The notes below the pieces were generated by a model. It made no database searches, was not told the origin of the DNA, and saw nothing but the letters and a program-made list of their open reading frames with translations. From assembly GCA_030737835.1 (NCBI GenBank), contig JAUJYN010000051.1:549312-613311 (forward strand): a stretch of DNA of 64,000 nt, written 5' to 3'. Made by a program: the position numbers and the translations under genes. Positions 11,829-23,222 of this stretch are shown one piece after another (positions within the stretch are counted from its first letter, which is position 1; the number at the start of each line of letters is the position of its first letter). The DNA comes from Acorus gramineus. Lineage: Eukaryota; Streptophyta; Magnoliopsida; Acorales; Acoraceae.

Positions 11829-13784
11829 CGCGAAGCATGCTATTGTCTGATATTACAACTATTTATCAAACTCCTTTTAATGTACACTTTCATTAAGAAA
11901 GTGCATATTTCCATCCACAATCTGTGGAATGACCTAAAACCAGCTTCATTAGGTTTAGATTTAGCCCTTTCATATCCCATTGGTCCAATAAATCAACCCG
12001 ATTTTTTGTTTCATTTTTAAAATATCTAATGTAGACCAATATTTGAGTATCATGTCAAATAAAACTACATAAACAAAACAATCAAGTCAAGTATTCAAGA
12101 GATATTTTCATATATATATAAAAAAAGAAGGTTTGCTATAGAAATAGAAGGGGGAAAGATTAACAAATAATTATAAATAAACATTTACGTAAACAATCAG
12201 TTTATATTAAATAACATTTTATAAGACAGAAAAAAACATATTTCATAATATGTAAACCCTAAAATATGAAAAAATTTCTTTTTACCTTGATTTCGTATTG
12301 AAGATGTAATGTCAGTCTCCTTGAATCCATGAATCAATCACTTCACTTGAGATCATAAAACTACAAAATATAACCCAATTTACAATCATATATTCAGTAA
12401 AACCAAATTCTGAATCAAATTTATCCCAAAACTACATTCCAAAATAAGCTTACTATATAACCCCCACCCAGCCTCCAACCCCTCCACACCCCCCCCCCCC
12501 CCAAAAAAAAAATGTACATGCCCCAAAAAAAAAAAAAATCATATATTCATCTGTACCCAACTCTTTGTCCTAAATAGGTCTAAAAAAACATAATCTAAAA
12601 AAGCCTTTTATCTTTCTGATTTGTTTTTCGGTATGTGAAAGAAAATGGAAAAAAACATTTTATTTAAAATCATTTTGAAGAACATGAGAAAAGAAAGAAT
12701 AGAGTAATTCAAATAAAATTAGCCTCAAAGATGAAAAATTATACAAGAGCAAACAGCAAATATTAAAATAATTTCGTATGAGGTGTTTATTATAATTTCC
12801 ATCCTAACATATCATGTTTCTTTTACACAAATAGATTTTATGGAATTCAATAGACTGTTTCAACTAATTCTTATTTTCGCTCAAAAAAAATCCCAAAAAT
12901 AATCAATATGTGACCACAGCTCAATTCTCACTCCATGTGCAAAGTTTTGAGTGGACCACTCTTACTACAACAATCTCTTGTTCCAGCAGATCATTAATGG
13001 CTTAGAAACTAAAATCAACTTGTCATTAACTCTAATTGAGTTACATCCACGCTTCATCTTTCCATGAGCCTCTTGTTGGAGATCTAAAGCACCAGTAACT
13101 TATAAGCAACATGGCCTATTGAGGCTGTCACATAATTAATATTACTACAGAGAATTTATAATTCTCAACGATATAGTACACTAAAAGTTGAGCAACTATT
13201 CACATAACTGCAATATAAAAGAAAAAGGAAATCTCATTAGCGCCACATCATTAGCTCTAATGATATTCATGAAGTCAAGCGTAAAAAGATATATTCCATT
13301 TTATTGACATCATCGCTATCTGAGATACGTCATCCATGTCAAATTGTTGTGCTCTTAAAAACTCAACAAGTTTCAGCGCAATCCACCAACTTAGTTGAAA
13401 TAAAATGGCAATAAAACATTTGAAATACATCTGCATCCTTCCTCAAGAAATTTTGAAATTTTGACTGATGAAACATCGGCTTCACCTTTAAGTTGCACAA
13501 GAATTGCCCAAAAAAGATTTGAGAGATTAAAATTTGTCTCACAGAATATGACTTGACTGAAAGCAGACCAGGTCATCATCCAACATAAATTTACAAATAG
13601 ACCCCATTAGGCTATAGTTGTCAAAAGCAAGCTACAAAACACATATTCATAAACTCATAGATAAGTTGGAAATTCAAGTATATTGAATTAAAGAAATATC
13701 TACTGGGTAGTATATTCATAAATGTTATGATTTTCCAACCATATGAACATATCCATGCAACTATTCTCATTCGCTACTCACCCT
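11829..13784. other. AT-rich non-coding stretch
   Basis: This part of the Helitron-like element has a C-run and A-run near 12480-12540 but no recognisable exon. A short minus-strand frame at 13391-13579 is not recognised and lacks clear splice signals. I call no gene here. Confidence 0.5.
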
Positions 13785-13861
13785 ACAATCGATAGCAGTG
13801 GGGAAGCACTGGCATAAAAGGGCTTAGCTTGTTACGCTCTGCCAGCAGTTCAGCATGATAC
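13785..13861 (-). pseudogene. KH-domain (SPIN1/STAR-type) protein exon fragment
   Basis: After an acceptor-like TTGTAG the minus strand encodes YHAELLAERNKLSPFMPVLP and then HCYRL. This matches the well-conserved stretch just upstream of the KH domain in plant STAR-type RNA-binding proteins, where ELLAE..KL.PFM.VLP..RLLNQE is typical. The frame stops at a TAG directly after RL, where family members continue with LNQE. No further exon of the family is visible nearby. It is a single-exon capture or remnant. Identification rests on the motif only, with no alignment. Confidence 0.6.
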
Positions 13862-15166
13862 CTACAATGAAAAATTTATACCGTGGATTAAGCTCACTTG
13901 TATGAAGGACAAATGATGACTATTAGCATATCTAAACTTTCCACATGTTACAAGTATTAACATCCTCCTATACAAGAAGATGGAAGATAAAAACAGCTCG
14001 CAAACCATATATAGATACATATTCAAGTAGAATTCATCAAACAAAAAACTTATAACATTCATGAATCCATATAATGAACGAACACCAAAATCATCTCACT
14101 ACAATGGACCAGGAAAAATGCCGCGGGGGACTTTTTTTGGCATCTTTTTCAAATAATAATTGTCGCAGATAAGATCATAATTTAACACAAAAAAAATCTC
14201 AATATAGAAACAATTGATAAAATAGAAACTTCAGAACACCAGAAAAATAAATAGTAGGATGACCAGAAAAGGAGTAACAACAATATGTCTAAAATTTTAT
14301 TCAAAAACACATGCAAGACAAGAGGGCAGAGGGTAACCAAGGAATTGAAAGAGATCTGTGAGTCTTTCAGCTTGGGTTGACTCTGTAAGAAAAAATAAAA
14401 TTCCCCCAATCCCCCACCAACAGGGGTATTTTATTGTTGTTCACATCTGACCAGAAAAGCTAAGATTGTGCTACAAAATATACAATTATCTAATAAAGCC
14501 TCAATTCACAATAACTAACTTCCATTATCCAAGCTCCCCCAGTCCTAGCAGCAGGAGGTAATTAGCCCAAAGTCTTCACTCAGTATGAGATCAGTGAAAA
14601 GGGAGGAACAAAGAATAAGCAAACACCTAGTGGCAAGAAGGCTAAATCAACTCCAAAAAAAGGGAAGGACCATTAAAGTGACTTGATCAAGGAGTTCTTT
14701 AGGGACTTAGGATTTGAAATACTCAAAAGTCAAAATGGTCATCCTCAGAAAACACAAATGAATCACTTAATAAGAACAAAACAAAACAAAATCAATAAAA
14801 TATTATATATTCAGAGAATATGATTACCTTTGATTTGTTATTCAATTCCAGCTTGTTAATCAATCACTTCTTCAACAACACTCTGCATTACCAAAAAACC
14901 AACTCAAATTTATGTAACCAAATCAGAAACAGAAACAATTATCTAAACACAAACCCTAAATGCCACATTACATCATGATTGAAGGCGTAGATCAGGCCAT
15001 GCCTCCCTATCACAATTGAAGGTGAAGATCAGGCGGGTCCTATTTCATGCTTGCAACCATGTGTGAGTATTAATCAAAGGTTTAACAACGATATGGTAGG
15101 CTATTGATGTCAGGTTTATGATGGTTTTGCTGAGAGAAAGGTATCATTGAATAGTGGATCACGTAC
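13862..15166. other. Non-coding stretch between captured fragments
   Basis: I see no recognisable exon. The expected last exon of the P450 (after the heme-binding region) was looked for on the minus strand and not found. Confidence 0.45.
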
Positions 15167-16110
15167 CTGTAACGGGTAACCAAATGATGCAGAAAAATGG
15201 CAACTTCAAGCCTTGAGAAATCTCCTCCGGGACAAAGCCTGTGTCCCCCACCAAAAGGAGTGAAATTTATAGGGTTACCTTCTTTTCTCTGTTAATAAGT
15301 AATCATATGCAGGAAAAATATTTAAGTTAATATTTCCTCAAAAGATATGTCAAAAGCAAAACAAAGCATCATTTCATGTCAATAAGAATATCTTGCTGAA
15401 TTTCACTAATATACTGATTGCATCTAGAACATGAACTGGAGGAATGGTTCTATTGAATTTATATATCATATTTAATTAATCCTTTAATCACTTACTTTCC
15501 ATCTCCATGGATCGAATATATATGGATTTTCATAACTTTCTTCATCCAAATGAATAGAACTGAAGCTAGTCAAGATGCCCCAGCCTTTAGGGATCACATA
15601 ACCTGCAATATCAATGATAGAAAGAAGTGAAAAAAAATAATTTAAACAAGAAAAAGAAAGGGAAAAAATCAAATTGGATTGCTTGTAAAAAAAAATCATA
15701 ATATGGAAATTCAATGCTATCAGATTAGCCTACAGATCTTAAAATCCATGGCGTCACAATACTTCAGGTTCATTGGTTTATTCAATAGAGCACATTGAGA
15801 TATAAAAGAAAATTATTGTTATACAAAGCAAGACTGTTCAGTAGCTTATCACCTTTGATATCGACATCCTTGAGAGCTTTCCGCCACACAGCATTAATGG
15901 TGTTTCCCATCCTAAGAGTCTCACTAATTACCTGAAGAACAAAGCATTAGTCAAAGATCTATTATATTATATATTGGTTATTGTTTTTTTTTCTTTCACA
16001 AAGAGTACTTACATTCTAAGTGAACTCCAGGGACGTATAATCAGACCAAGCATAAGGTTCCCCTGATCCCATTTTCTCCTTTTTCAACTCCATGTTCTCC
16101 TTGGGTGTGG
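15167..16110 (-). pseudogene. Cytochrome P450 fragment, CYP90/CYP724-like
   Basis: Minus-strand exons show the C-terminal half of a plant CYP85-clan P450. Members act as ER-bound mono-oxygenases, several in brassinosteroid synthesis. A piece ending at 16013 encodes GEPYAWSDYTSLEFT, then an in-frame TAG (16018-16016) where Gln is usual, then Asn. Exon 15931-15853 has the K-helix E-x-x-R (VISETLRMGN). Exon 15602-15496 has YVIPKGW and the PWRW motif. Exon 15278-15167 has the heme-binding [10 protein letters not shown] with its cysteine. The phase between the last two exons does not fit their GT-AG sites. The N-terminal half, I-helix and final exon are not seen. Truncation, a stop and a phase error make it non-functional. 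Its orientation matches the Helitron-like host element, consistent with capture. Confidence 0.75.
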
Positions 16111-17059
16111 AAGTCCTGGTTCCTCCTCCTCAACCAGCTTGTATTGTAGCTCTTCTCGCAGACAGAACAGAGCAACTCCATCAGCTAACTTTCAAGGCAA
16201 TGTCTTTCCTAAGGCTAATGGATGACCAAACCATCCACATATTATCAAGTAATGTCAGTGTAGACCGAGCTGGTCATGCAATGTATATAAATTGATCTGT
16301 CATGAATTTTTCAAATGACACAGGCCAATAAGAACAGCTGCGACACCAACGCGAAAATGAAAATCAATCAATCAAAGAAAATCATGAACTACCTTTCTCT
16401 GTTGACGTTGGGCAAATCACTGACAATCAAAGCGATACATGTGATCCACGTTGGGCAAAACACATGCATACATCATATTTTTTATGTACTATGGATTGTA
16501 AATCAAGCAAGAGTACACACACAGAGAAATAGAAGGATAAACCCATGGAATTTGTCTACCTACCAATTATATGAACCAAAACATAGTACATAGACAATTC
16601 AGGAACATGGTGCAGGCATTTATCATTTTACAATAACCACCAATAAACATAAACTAATCTTCAAACAAAATTTTCAAAGATAGAAATCTTGATTATTGAA
16701 ATAATAGAATCACCTTATAGACAATAAGAAAAAGCAACACAGTTGATAACAACCTAATGAAAATTAAGAGATGTTGCTTAACAGCTTCACTTTCTTTCTA
16801 TAGGCAGAACTGATGGTTCCAGCGCCCTGTAAAGACAAATTGAGTAGATAAATGGAATAAAACCCTCTAATTTATGAAATCCCTTAAATTACAACCTATA
16901 AGTGTGAGATACTGACTGGAGTCATGGAATTCACCTTCTATTTCTCCTTGTAATTCCCTGAATGTAAAATTCCCTGCTTTTAAAAAAAAAAAGCCAACTG
17001 ATTCAGCATATTTATGTGAGATTTAATATTGACAAGGGGCTTCAAAATATGGATTAGAA
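16111..17059. other. Weak exon-like pieces, otherwise non-coding
   Basis: On the minus strand, short pieces near 16945-16980 (NFTFRELQGEIEG) and 16795-16832 (ALEPSVLPIERK) are preceded by CAG or TACAG and could be later exons of the block at 17060-17320. I do not recognise them. The segment 16110-16300 may contain degenerate upstream P450 sequence with several stops. Confidence 0.25.
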
Positions 17060-17320
17060 GACACCTCGTAGTCGCACGGGGAGGAGGTGGGATTGTATGG
17101 GTCGTCGGAGGAGTCAGTGATGCCTAGAAGGAGATCGTTAGTGAGGAAGGTGAGGGAGTGGAGCGGCGGAGACCACAGGGCAGCTACGAAAGCACTTATC
17201 GTTGGCGACCATGTTGAGGAGGAAGGGGTCCGAGAGGCGGTCGAGCGGTCTTCCCATCAGTACCTTCTCCGCTGACAGTTCCTCCGACGCGGCCTCCTCT
17301 CCGACCCCCTCTTCCGTCAT
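17060..17320 (-). pseudogene. GC-rich coding-like block, unrecognised protein
   Basis: An ATG at 17320 on the minus strand opens a 60-codon frame including VLMGRPLDRLSDPFLLNMVA. Codon use is GC-rich and unlike the AT-rich flanks. After that frame stops, an overlapping frame continues coding-like (SLTNDLLLGITDSSDDPYN) to about 17060 and a possible donor. This suggests one frameshift in an originally longer first exon. I do not recognise the family. It probably represents another gene fragment captured by the Helitron-like element, in the same orientation as the other fragments. Confidence 0.35.
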
Positions 17321-18493
17321 CTCTGCGTCCTAACATTGTTAGGGTTTTCAACCGAAGCAGGAAGGGTGAAGAAGCAATTTTTTTTTTTTCATTTTGTGAG
17401 CTTTTAGAAAACGAATGAAACTCCTCGTATTCCCATCAGTAAATGCCAAGGTTTGAGGGAATAAATTGAATAAATTCAATTGAAGAGCAGATCAATAATC
17501 AATGAAAAGGGCAAACTTACATGTATTTCAAAAACTAATTATACATCCATATCAATATATGTAACCTACAAGTAACCTCCGCTATACATGAAATTTATAG
17601 TGGATTAATATATTAATTACATCTATTTATATATTAATTACAAATTTTGAATGCAAACATGAATAATTTTTTGGGATTGTTCTTTTTTTTACCATTTCAA
17701 ATTTAAGCAATACATTTGAATTTAATGCCAATATAATCAACGAATATCAAGGGACACAATCTCGTCTCCTTAGTCTTCAGATTTTCTTCATAATTAAAAA
17801 AAAATTGCTGTTAATTATATTGTCTTTAATAATTTGGATAGTATTCAGAATAAAATCAAATTAACATTCAAATTAAAGATAAAATTTAAATAGATTTCAT
17901 ATTTTTATTGATAAACTGATATGCAAATTATATGAAAACTTTAAATGGATTTCATCATATCTTTTATATATATCCTAATTTAAACAAATATGAAAGTAAT
18001 GGGAACATTAAATATTAATTAAAAAATTTATATATTAATTATCATTTTTAAATGCGAATATTAATATATTTTGTTGTTGCAGTCATTCTTTTAATATTAA
18101 AGTCATATTTCATTTAACCATTTAATTAGAACGTTTTTCTCATTTGATTATCAATATTATCTAAACCACAAAAAAAATTAATTTTAATTTTCCTTATCAA
18201 AATAGGGTACAAAATATATTCTAAAAGTGAATTATATTTTGAATATCCTTTCATTTTATAAGCATCCCCTTATTCTTATAATATTAAATATATTATTCTA
18301 ATTTCAATTGGTAACAATTAATTATATTTTGAATATCTTTTCATTTTATAAGCATCCTCTTATCTTAATAATAGTATAATATCCGAATTTAATTATAAGT
18401 TAATAAATATATTAATATAATTTCAGTTAATATATATGAAAAATCTAAATACATATAATTTATGTAAATTATTAAAATGATTTTATTATATAC

Positions 18494-18534
<41 letters not shown>

Positions 18535-18559
18535 AGATATGATAAAATATATTGGAATA
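17321..18559. other. AT-rich non-coding stretch with a (TG)n microsatellite
   Basis: Very AT-rich sequence with short repeated words such as TATATTAATTA. A (TG)15 microsatellite lies at 18501-18530. No gene is visible. Confidence 0.6.
18501..18530. repeat. (TG)15 microsatellite
   Basis: Uninterrupted TG dinucleotides, preceded by TATATA and followed by TATAAG. Simple-sequence repeat. Confidence 0.95.
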
Positions 18560-18790
18560 AATTATGACATGATTAAAATGATGTGAATGGATTTTCATGT
18601 GATTGAATAGATTTGTAGGGATTAAAATGATGTAAATGGATTTTTATGGAATTAAATAGAAACGTAGGGGCAAAATGGTCAAATGGTTGTTATTAAAATG
18701 GTGTGAATGGATTGTAATGGGATTGAATGGATTGACATGGGCAAAATGGTCAAATGGCAGGTTTTTGGTTTAAGAGACTTTTATATAGTA
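18560..18790 (-). repeat. Helitron-like 5' end region
   Basis: Read downwards on the minus strand from 18790, this begins TACTATATAAAAGTCTCTTA and contains CATTTGACCATTTTGCCC twice. The first 60 or so bases resemble the sequence going down from 772. Internal near-repeats (AATCCATTYAAT-type) fill the region. I read it as the 5' end of the element ending at 774. An (AAT)n microsatellite (18788-18830) abuts it and may have replaced the true terminus. Confidence 0.45.
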
Positions 18791-18836
18791 ATAATAATAA
18801 TAATAATCATAATAATAATAATAAAATAATATAGAT

Positions 18837-19268
18837 TAGGGCTACAATTTGGGTTGGGTTGAATTCGAACCCGACGGGTTGAACCCAATTTTTATATGGG
18901 TTGGGTTGGTCAAATCAGGTTGGATTCAAGTTGACCTACTCACAGCCCGACCCAACCCTAACAAGTAAATTAATAGTTAAAAAAAAAAATCATGGTCGTT
19001 CATTTTGTAGCTCCTAATATGAGCCATTCAAATTTTAAGTAAACCTAACTAATCTTACGGGTTGGGTCGGGTTGGTTTATTTAATTTGCACATCATATTT
19101 AAAAATCGGGTTGGGTCGGGTTGATCTATTTAATTGCGGGTTGGGTTTGGGTTAGTCCAATTCGAGTTGAAAATTGGGTTGAGTCAGATTAGGGTTGAGT
19201 AATTTAAAATTCGGATTGGGTTCGGGTTGGGGTTAACCCGAACCTAACCCGCCCGAGTTGCAGCCCTA
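18837..19268. mobile_element. hAT-like MITE, TIR TAGGGCTRCAA
   Basis: The left end is TAGGGCTACAATTTGGGTTG and the right end, inverted, is TAGGGCTGCAACTCGGGCGG. The interior is made of GGGTTGGGTY-type words. Flanking 8-mers atatagat and atattaat match at 6 of 8 positions, consistent with an old 8-bp hAT duplication. No coding capacity. Relatives lie at 21325 and 22051. Confidence 0.75.
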
Positions 19269-19406
19269 ATATTAATTAAGAACTCTATGACAATTTAAGT
19301 CATGTGTGAGTCTCTTGGGACTGACGAAAACTGGATCATATCTCATCAAATCATAATAATTAATTGTTAATACCTTCATTCGTACAGTCTTAGAATGCAT
19401 TTTAAA

Positions 19407-20184
19407 GGGTTTTCTTTTTGCATAAATACCTCTCTTAAATTTTTTATTGCAAAAATACCCCCATGTATTCTCAATTTCAAAAATACTCTTATATTTGAAA
19501 ATCCTACAACCGTACCCCTTCGTTAATTATCGTTTGGAACTCAGATTGAACCATGGTCAGTTTCTTAACTCACCCCAATGAAATTACTAGATTACTCCCA
19601 CTTAAATCTTAGTCTTTTAAACATTAAAAATTTCACCTTTTTCAAACATCCAAGATTCAAATATGGGGAAGATGGAGAAAAAATTACCCCCATTTATTGA
19701 AATTTATAGAATTTCTTTCCTATGCTTTTTTCTTTGGTTGATATTTATATTCTATAAGAAAGCCCACAATAACACTTGGGATGTGAGTTGAGATGATTGT
19801 TCATGGAACTACTCATTTTCATGGGGATTGGAAAAGAATAAACAAATTAGGGTTTAGGTTTGCTACAATGAAAAAAGAAACAAGAAATTAAAAATATGTG
19901 TTGTGAGAAAGAAAGACAATGAAGCAGAAATGGAGAAAAGGGTACGAGGAAGGAGGAGATAGAGGTCAGGTGATTTTTGACCCTGGGAAGGGCAGTTTTG
20001 ATAATTTACAGGGATCTAGCGGTGACTAGTTGAGCTCTCCTAACTAGACCTTATAGCATTTAACCACAGGGGCACCATTGTACGACTTCGAAATGTAAGA
20101 AAAGGGTATTTTTGCAATCGAGGATACAAGAGGGATATTTTTGCGAAAAAGGAATTTAAGATGAATATATATGCAAAAAAATCC
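19407..20184. mobile_element. MITE with 8-bp TSD attttaaa
   Basis: Ends GGGTTTTCTTTTTGCATAAA and, inverted, GGATTTTTTTGCATATATAT continue as a degenerate inverted repeat of about 90 bases containing GCAAAAATACCC blocks. Exact 8-bp direct repeats attttaaa flank it (19399-19406 and 20185-20192). The interior shows no convincing gene. The family is probably Mutator-like, but an 8-bp duplication would also fit hAT. Confidence 0.75.
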
Positions 20185-20320
20185 ATTTTAAAATGGGTCC
20201 AGGACATCTTTAAGAGATTGCGTTTGGGCGATTTTTGCTGTTTAAACACTAAACACGGATTTAAATGATTCTTCTCAGACACTGCCCATTCACAGTGTCA
20301 TGTACCTTGTATATTTTTTA

Positions 20321-21028
20321 GGATTTTGTTAACTAGTGTCCTTAGAGCACTTGTTAACCCGTATTTATTATTAACGTTTTAGATAATCCAACAAATTTAA
20401 TTATGATAAAAATCAATATATTAATTTTTTTTTAAAATACCAGCAATACCTTTAATAAATTTACCAAATTTGTTTTCTTCCCTTCCATATCCAATTTTTC
20501 TTTTCCATAACCAAATTTTTTCCTTTTATCCCACAAAAGTTTCATTCGAATATGCACCTCCATTCTTTATTGATTTTTTTTATCATTTGAATTTATTTCA
20601 ATATATTACAAATAAATGGTTTTGCATGCTTCTGGCTCTGACCGATGCTTCACATCAAATTGGCATATGCGGATTTGTGATAATGAAAAAGGAGAGGTGT
20701 TTTGTAATTTTGTTTATAAAGCAGATGCTGAAATTTAAATTTTATGTCTTTCATTATAGTGGGTTAATATTTTAGATTGTGCATTGAAAAACACATTAAT
20801 AAAAATTAAATTATAAGAAATACATGTAAAAAAAATGTTGATTTAATAAAAAATTTGGATATGGGAGGGAAGAAAGAAAGTTGGTGAATTTATTAGAGGT
20901 ATTATTAGCATTTTAAAAAATCTTTTAATTTATTAATTTATATCATAATTATATTTGTTGGGTTGCCTAAAAAGATAGTAATAAATGTGGGTTAACAAAT
21001 GCCTTTAAGGTACTCGTTAACAAAACCC
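20321..21028. mobile_element. Mutator-like MITE with long TIRs, 9-bp TSD
   Basis: The left end GGATTTTGTTAACTAGTGTC is mirrored by GGGTTTTGTTAACGAGTACC at the right. Inverted similarity extends beyond 150 bases, including CCATATCCAA near 20485. Exact 9-bp duplications tattttttа-type (t-a-t6-a) lie at 20312-20320 and 21029-21037. Long inverted repeats and 9-bp duplications are typical of Mutator-like elements. The unique interior (about 20520-20850) has a short AT-rich frame that I do not consider a gene. Confidence 0.82.
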
Positions 21029-21324
21029 TATTTTTTAAAACACCTCTTTCTCAAAATGGGCCTTAATATAAAACATGTTTCCTCACTGCCATTAAGACAT
21101 TATCTGTTTTGAACTTTTTTCAAATGAATATGCGCATGATTTTGCCAAAAAAAAAATAAACTCATTTCCAAATGCCTCGGTGGTCTCAATTTTTGACAAT
21201 TTTTTTAAAAAATTATTATAAAAAATCATCTTTTTCAAGAATCCAACAGAAAAATGTGTTTCTTAAATAATTGTTTTGAAAAGCTTCTTTAAGTAAAAAA
21301 TCCTTTTTCTAAATCTATTTTCAA

Positions 21325-21500
21325 TAGGATTGTAACTTTGGTTGGGTCCAACCCGAACCCGACAGGTTGAACTCGATTTTTTTATGGGTTGGGTTCTAAA
21401 AATCGGGTTCGAGTTGATGAATTTGGGTTGTATCTAAAATCGAGTTGGGTTCAAATTAACATCATAGACAACCCGACCCAATCCGAACCCATAATACATT
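21325..21500. mobile_element. Partial hAT-like MITE
   Basis: Starts TAGGATTGTAACTTTGGTTG and continues with the GGGTTGGGTT and AACCCGAACCC words seen in the element at 18837. The opposite terminus is not found before the CT-rich region at 21590, so the copy appears truncated. Confidence 0.5.
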
Positions 21501-21599
21501 CATATAATATTCAATCTAAGCCATTGATTTAATTTTATGTTTTCTATCTTCACCGTTAAATTATTTTTTACACAACCTAAACTTGTCTCTCACAGGTGA

Positions 21600-21860
21600 G
21601 CCGCCCCCTTTCACTCCCCTTCCCCACCCCCCCCCCCCTCTCTCTCTCTCTCTCCAAAAAAAAAAAAAAAAAAAAAGAAAAAGGACAGGTGATGTTGGAT
21701 ATCTCTCTCCCCCTTCTTATTCATCTTTTTTGTAAAAAATACAAAAAAAAAAGTCCAGTAATGTTGGATCTCTTCTTCTTCTTCTTCTTCTTTTTTTTTT
21801 TTTCAAAAAAAAACCCAAAAGAAGCTCTCTCTCTACCTCTCTCTTCCTTTTCTTAAAAAA
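21600..21860. repeat. Low-complexity CT, A and TTC runs
   Basis: Runs of (CT)n near 21638-21654, poly-A at 21656-21677, (TTC)n near 21773-21790 and poly-T after it. Open frames here are only translations of simple repeats. Confidence 0.85.
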
Positions 21861-22050
21861 CTCAAAAAAACTGGCAATGGTGGAATCAATTCAACCACAT
21901 GAATCAGACATCTTTCATCATATGTCCCTGTTTATGGTTCCGATCCAAAGTATGAACCATTTTAAAACTTTCATTTATTTCAAAAAATTTCTATTCGATA
22001 TGTATTCTGGAATATGGTATACAGATATTTTTTTAGGCACTGTTACATTG

Positions 22051-22532
22051 TAGGGCTGAACCCGAACCCGACTTTTACATGGGTTGGATTGACCAAATCG
22101 GGTTCGGGTTGACTAATTTGGGTTGACTCACAATTCGGATTGGGTTTGGGTTGGCCTTACTCACAATCCAACCCAATCCGAACCCGTAAACTAATAATTA
22201 AAAAAAAAAAAGATCATGGCCGTTCATTCTGTAGCTTCTAATATGGGTAGTTCAAATTTTAGGTCAACCTAGCTAATCTTATGGGTTAAGTCGGGTTGAT
22301 TTATTTAATTTGCACATCATGTTAGAAATTCGGGTTATGTCGAGTTGGTCCAATTTGGGTTGAAAATCGGGTTGGGGTTGGATTAGTCCAATTCGGGTTG
22401 GGTCGGGTTGGTTTATTTAATTACGGGTTGGTCCAATTAGGGTTGGGTTGGGTTAGGGTTGAGTAGTTTGAAATTCGATTTAGGCTCGGGTTGGGGTCAA
22501 CCTGAATCCAACCCGTCCGAGTTACAGCCTTA
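22051..22532. mobile_element. hAT-like MITE, second copy
   Basis: Left TAGGGCTGAACCCGAACCCG and right, inverted, TAAGGCTGTAACTCGGACGG, with the same GGGTTGGGTY interior as the copy at 18837-19268. Diverged ends and no clear target duplication suggest an older insertion. Confidence 0.65.
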
Positions 22533-22604
22533 GGGACAAGCCTTTTAACGTTGTGTTATGGAACAAGCCTAACGTTGCTCTACGCGTGTGGATTGATTTT
22601 AAAA

Positions 22605-23165
22605 GGGAAAATTAATTCTGGGTCCTTTGGAGAGCCTTAAATTTTTTTTAAATCCATAGAACATCTAACGTTATTTTTAGATCTTCACACCCGACCCGAT
22701 TATGCATTATTTTTGGGTCCTTCTGTCTGTACATCACTGAGTTCACCATTATATTTTTTTTATTTTTATCCCTCCCTCTTCACCGTCCGTGTACACTGTT
22801 AACAAATATGTGTATACTGTTAAATTGTCTGCATACTTTGTTGAAGAGTTTTGTATATTATTAATTTCTTGTAGTGATATCATTTTATTGTGACATGATA
22901 AAAATTTATTGTGTTTATCATCAAATTTGACACGTGTAAAGAGAATGTTTGATTGTTTGTGTAGATGGGGAGAGAGGGGAGGGGCACATAAAAATGTGAA
23001 GACATGGGCAAAATCGAAAAAAAATGGCAAATAATAATTCTCATTGGATGAAAAGACCCATAAATAATACTTCAACTAACTTGAATACTTAAAAATAAAT
23101 TCAAATGTTCTAGGAACTTAAAAATAATTCAGGGGTTCCATAGAGGACCCATAATTAATTTTTCC
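22605..23165. mobile_element. Mutator-like MITE, 9-bp TSD attttaaaa
   Basis: Ends GGGAAAATTAATTCTGGGTC and, inverted, GGAAAAATTAATTATGGGTC form TIRs extending roughly 60 bases with gaps. Exact 9-bp duplications attttaaaa are at 22596-22604 and 23166-23174. The interior contains a minus-strand frame of about 108 codons with no recognisable motif, probably chance. Confidence 0.8.
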
Positions 23166-23222
23166 ATTTTAAAATTTATATTTTTTATTATACAAAAATT
23201 GATTTTAGAAATAATTTTAAAA

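Larger units (their letters stand above)
774..18790 (-). mobile_element. Large non-autonomous Helitron-like element carrying genes
   Basis: The 3' end on the minus strand has a perfect 7-bp stem hairpin (787-802), a 9-base spacer and CTAG followed by T, the arrangement known for Helitron 3' termini. The inferred 5' end at about 18790 reads TACTATATAAAAGTCTCTTA and matches the 5' end of the adjoining copy at 772. Inside, the RPA1-like gene, a KH exon, P450 exons and a GC-rich coding block are all on the minus strand, the same direction as the element. RPA-like single-strand DNA-binding genes and captured gene fragments are known Helitron cargo in plants. No Rep/helicase coding region is visible, so the copy would be non-autonomous. 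The gypsy LTR at 8439-11828 is a later insertion. The 5' TC is missing and a microsatellite abuts the end; the full span is inference. Confidence 0.45.

Noticed and set aside
16092-16593. Plus-strand frames of 67 and 92 codons over the P450 remnant
   Set aside because: The first is antisense to the P450 remnant and the second lies just beyond it; neither has a domain or fits the strand of the recognisable exons.
20470-20775. 101-codon frame inside the Mutator-like MITE
   Set aside because: AT-rich with Phe/Tyr-biased composition expected by chance. It lies partly in the inverted repeat and has no recognisable domain.
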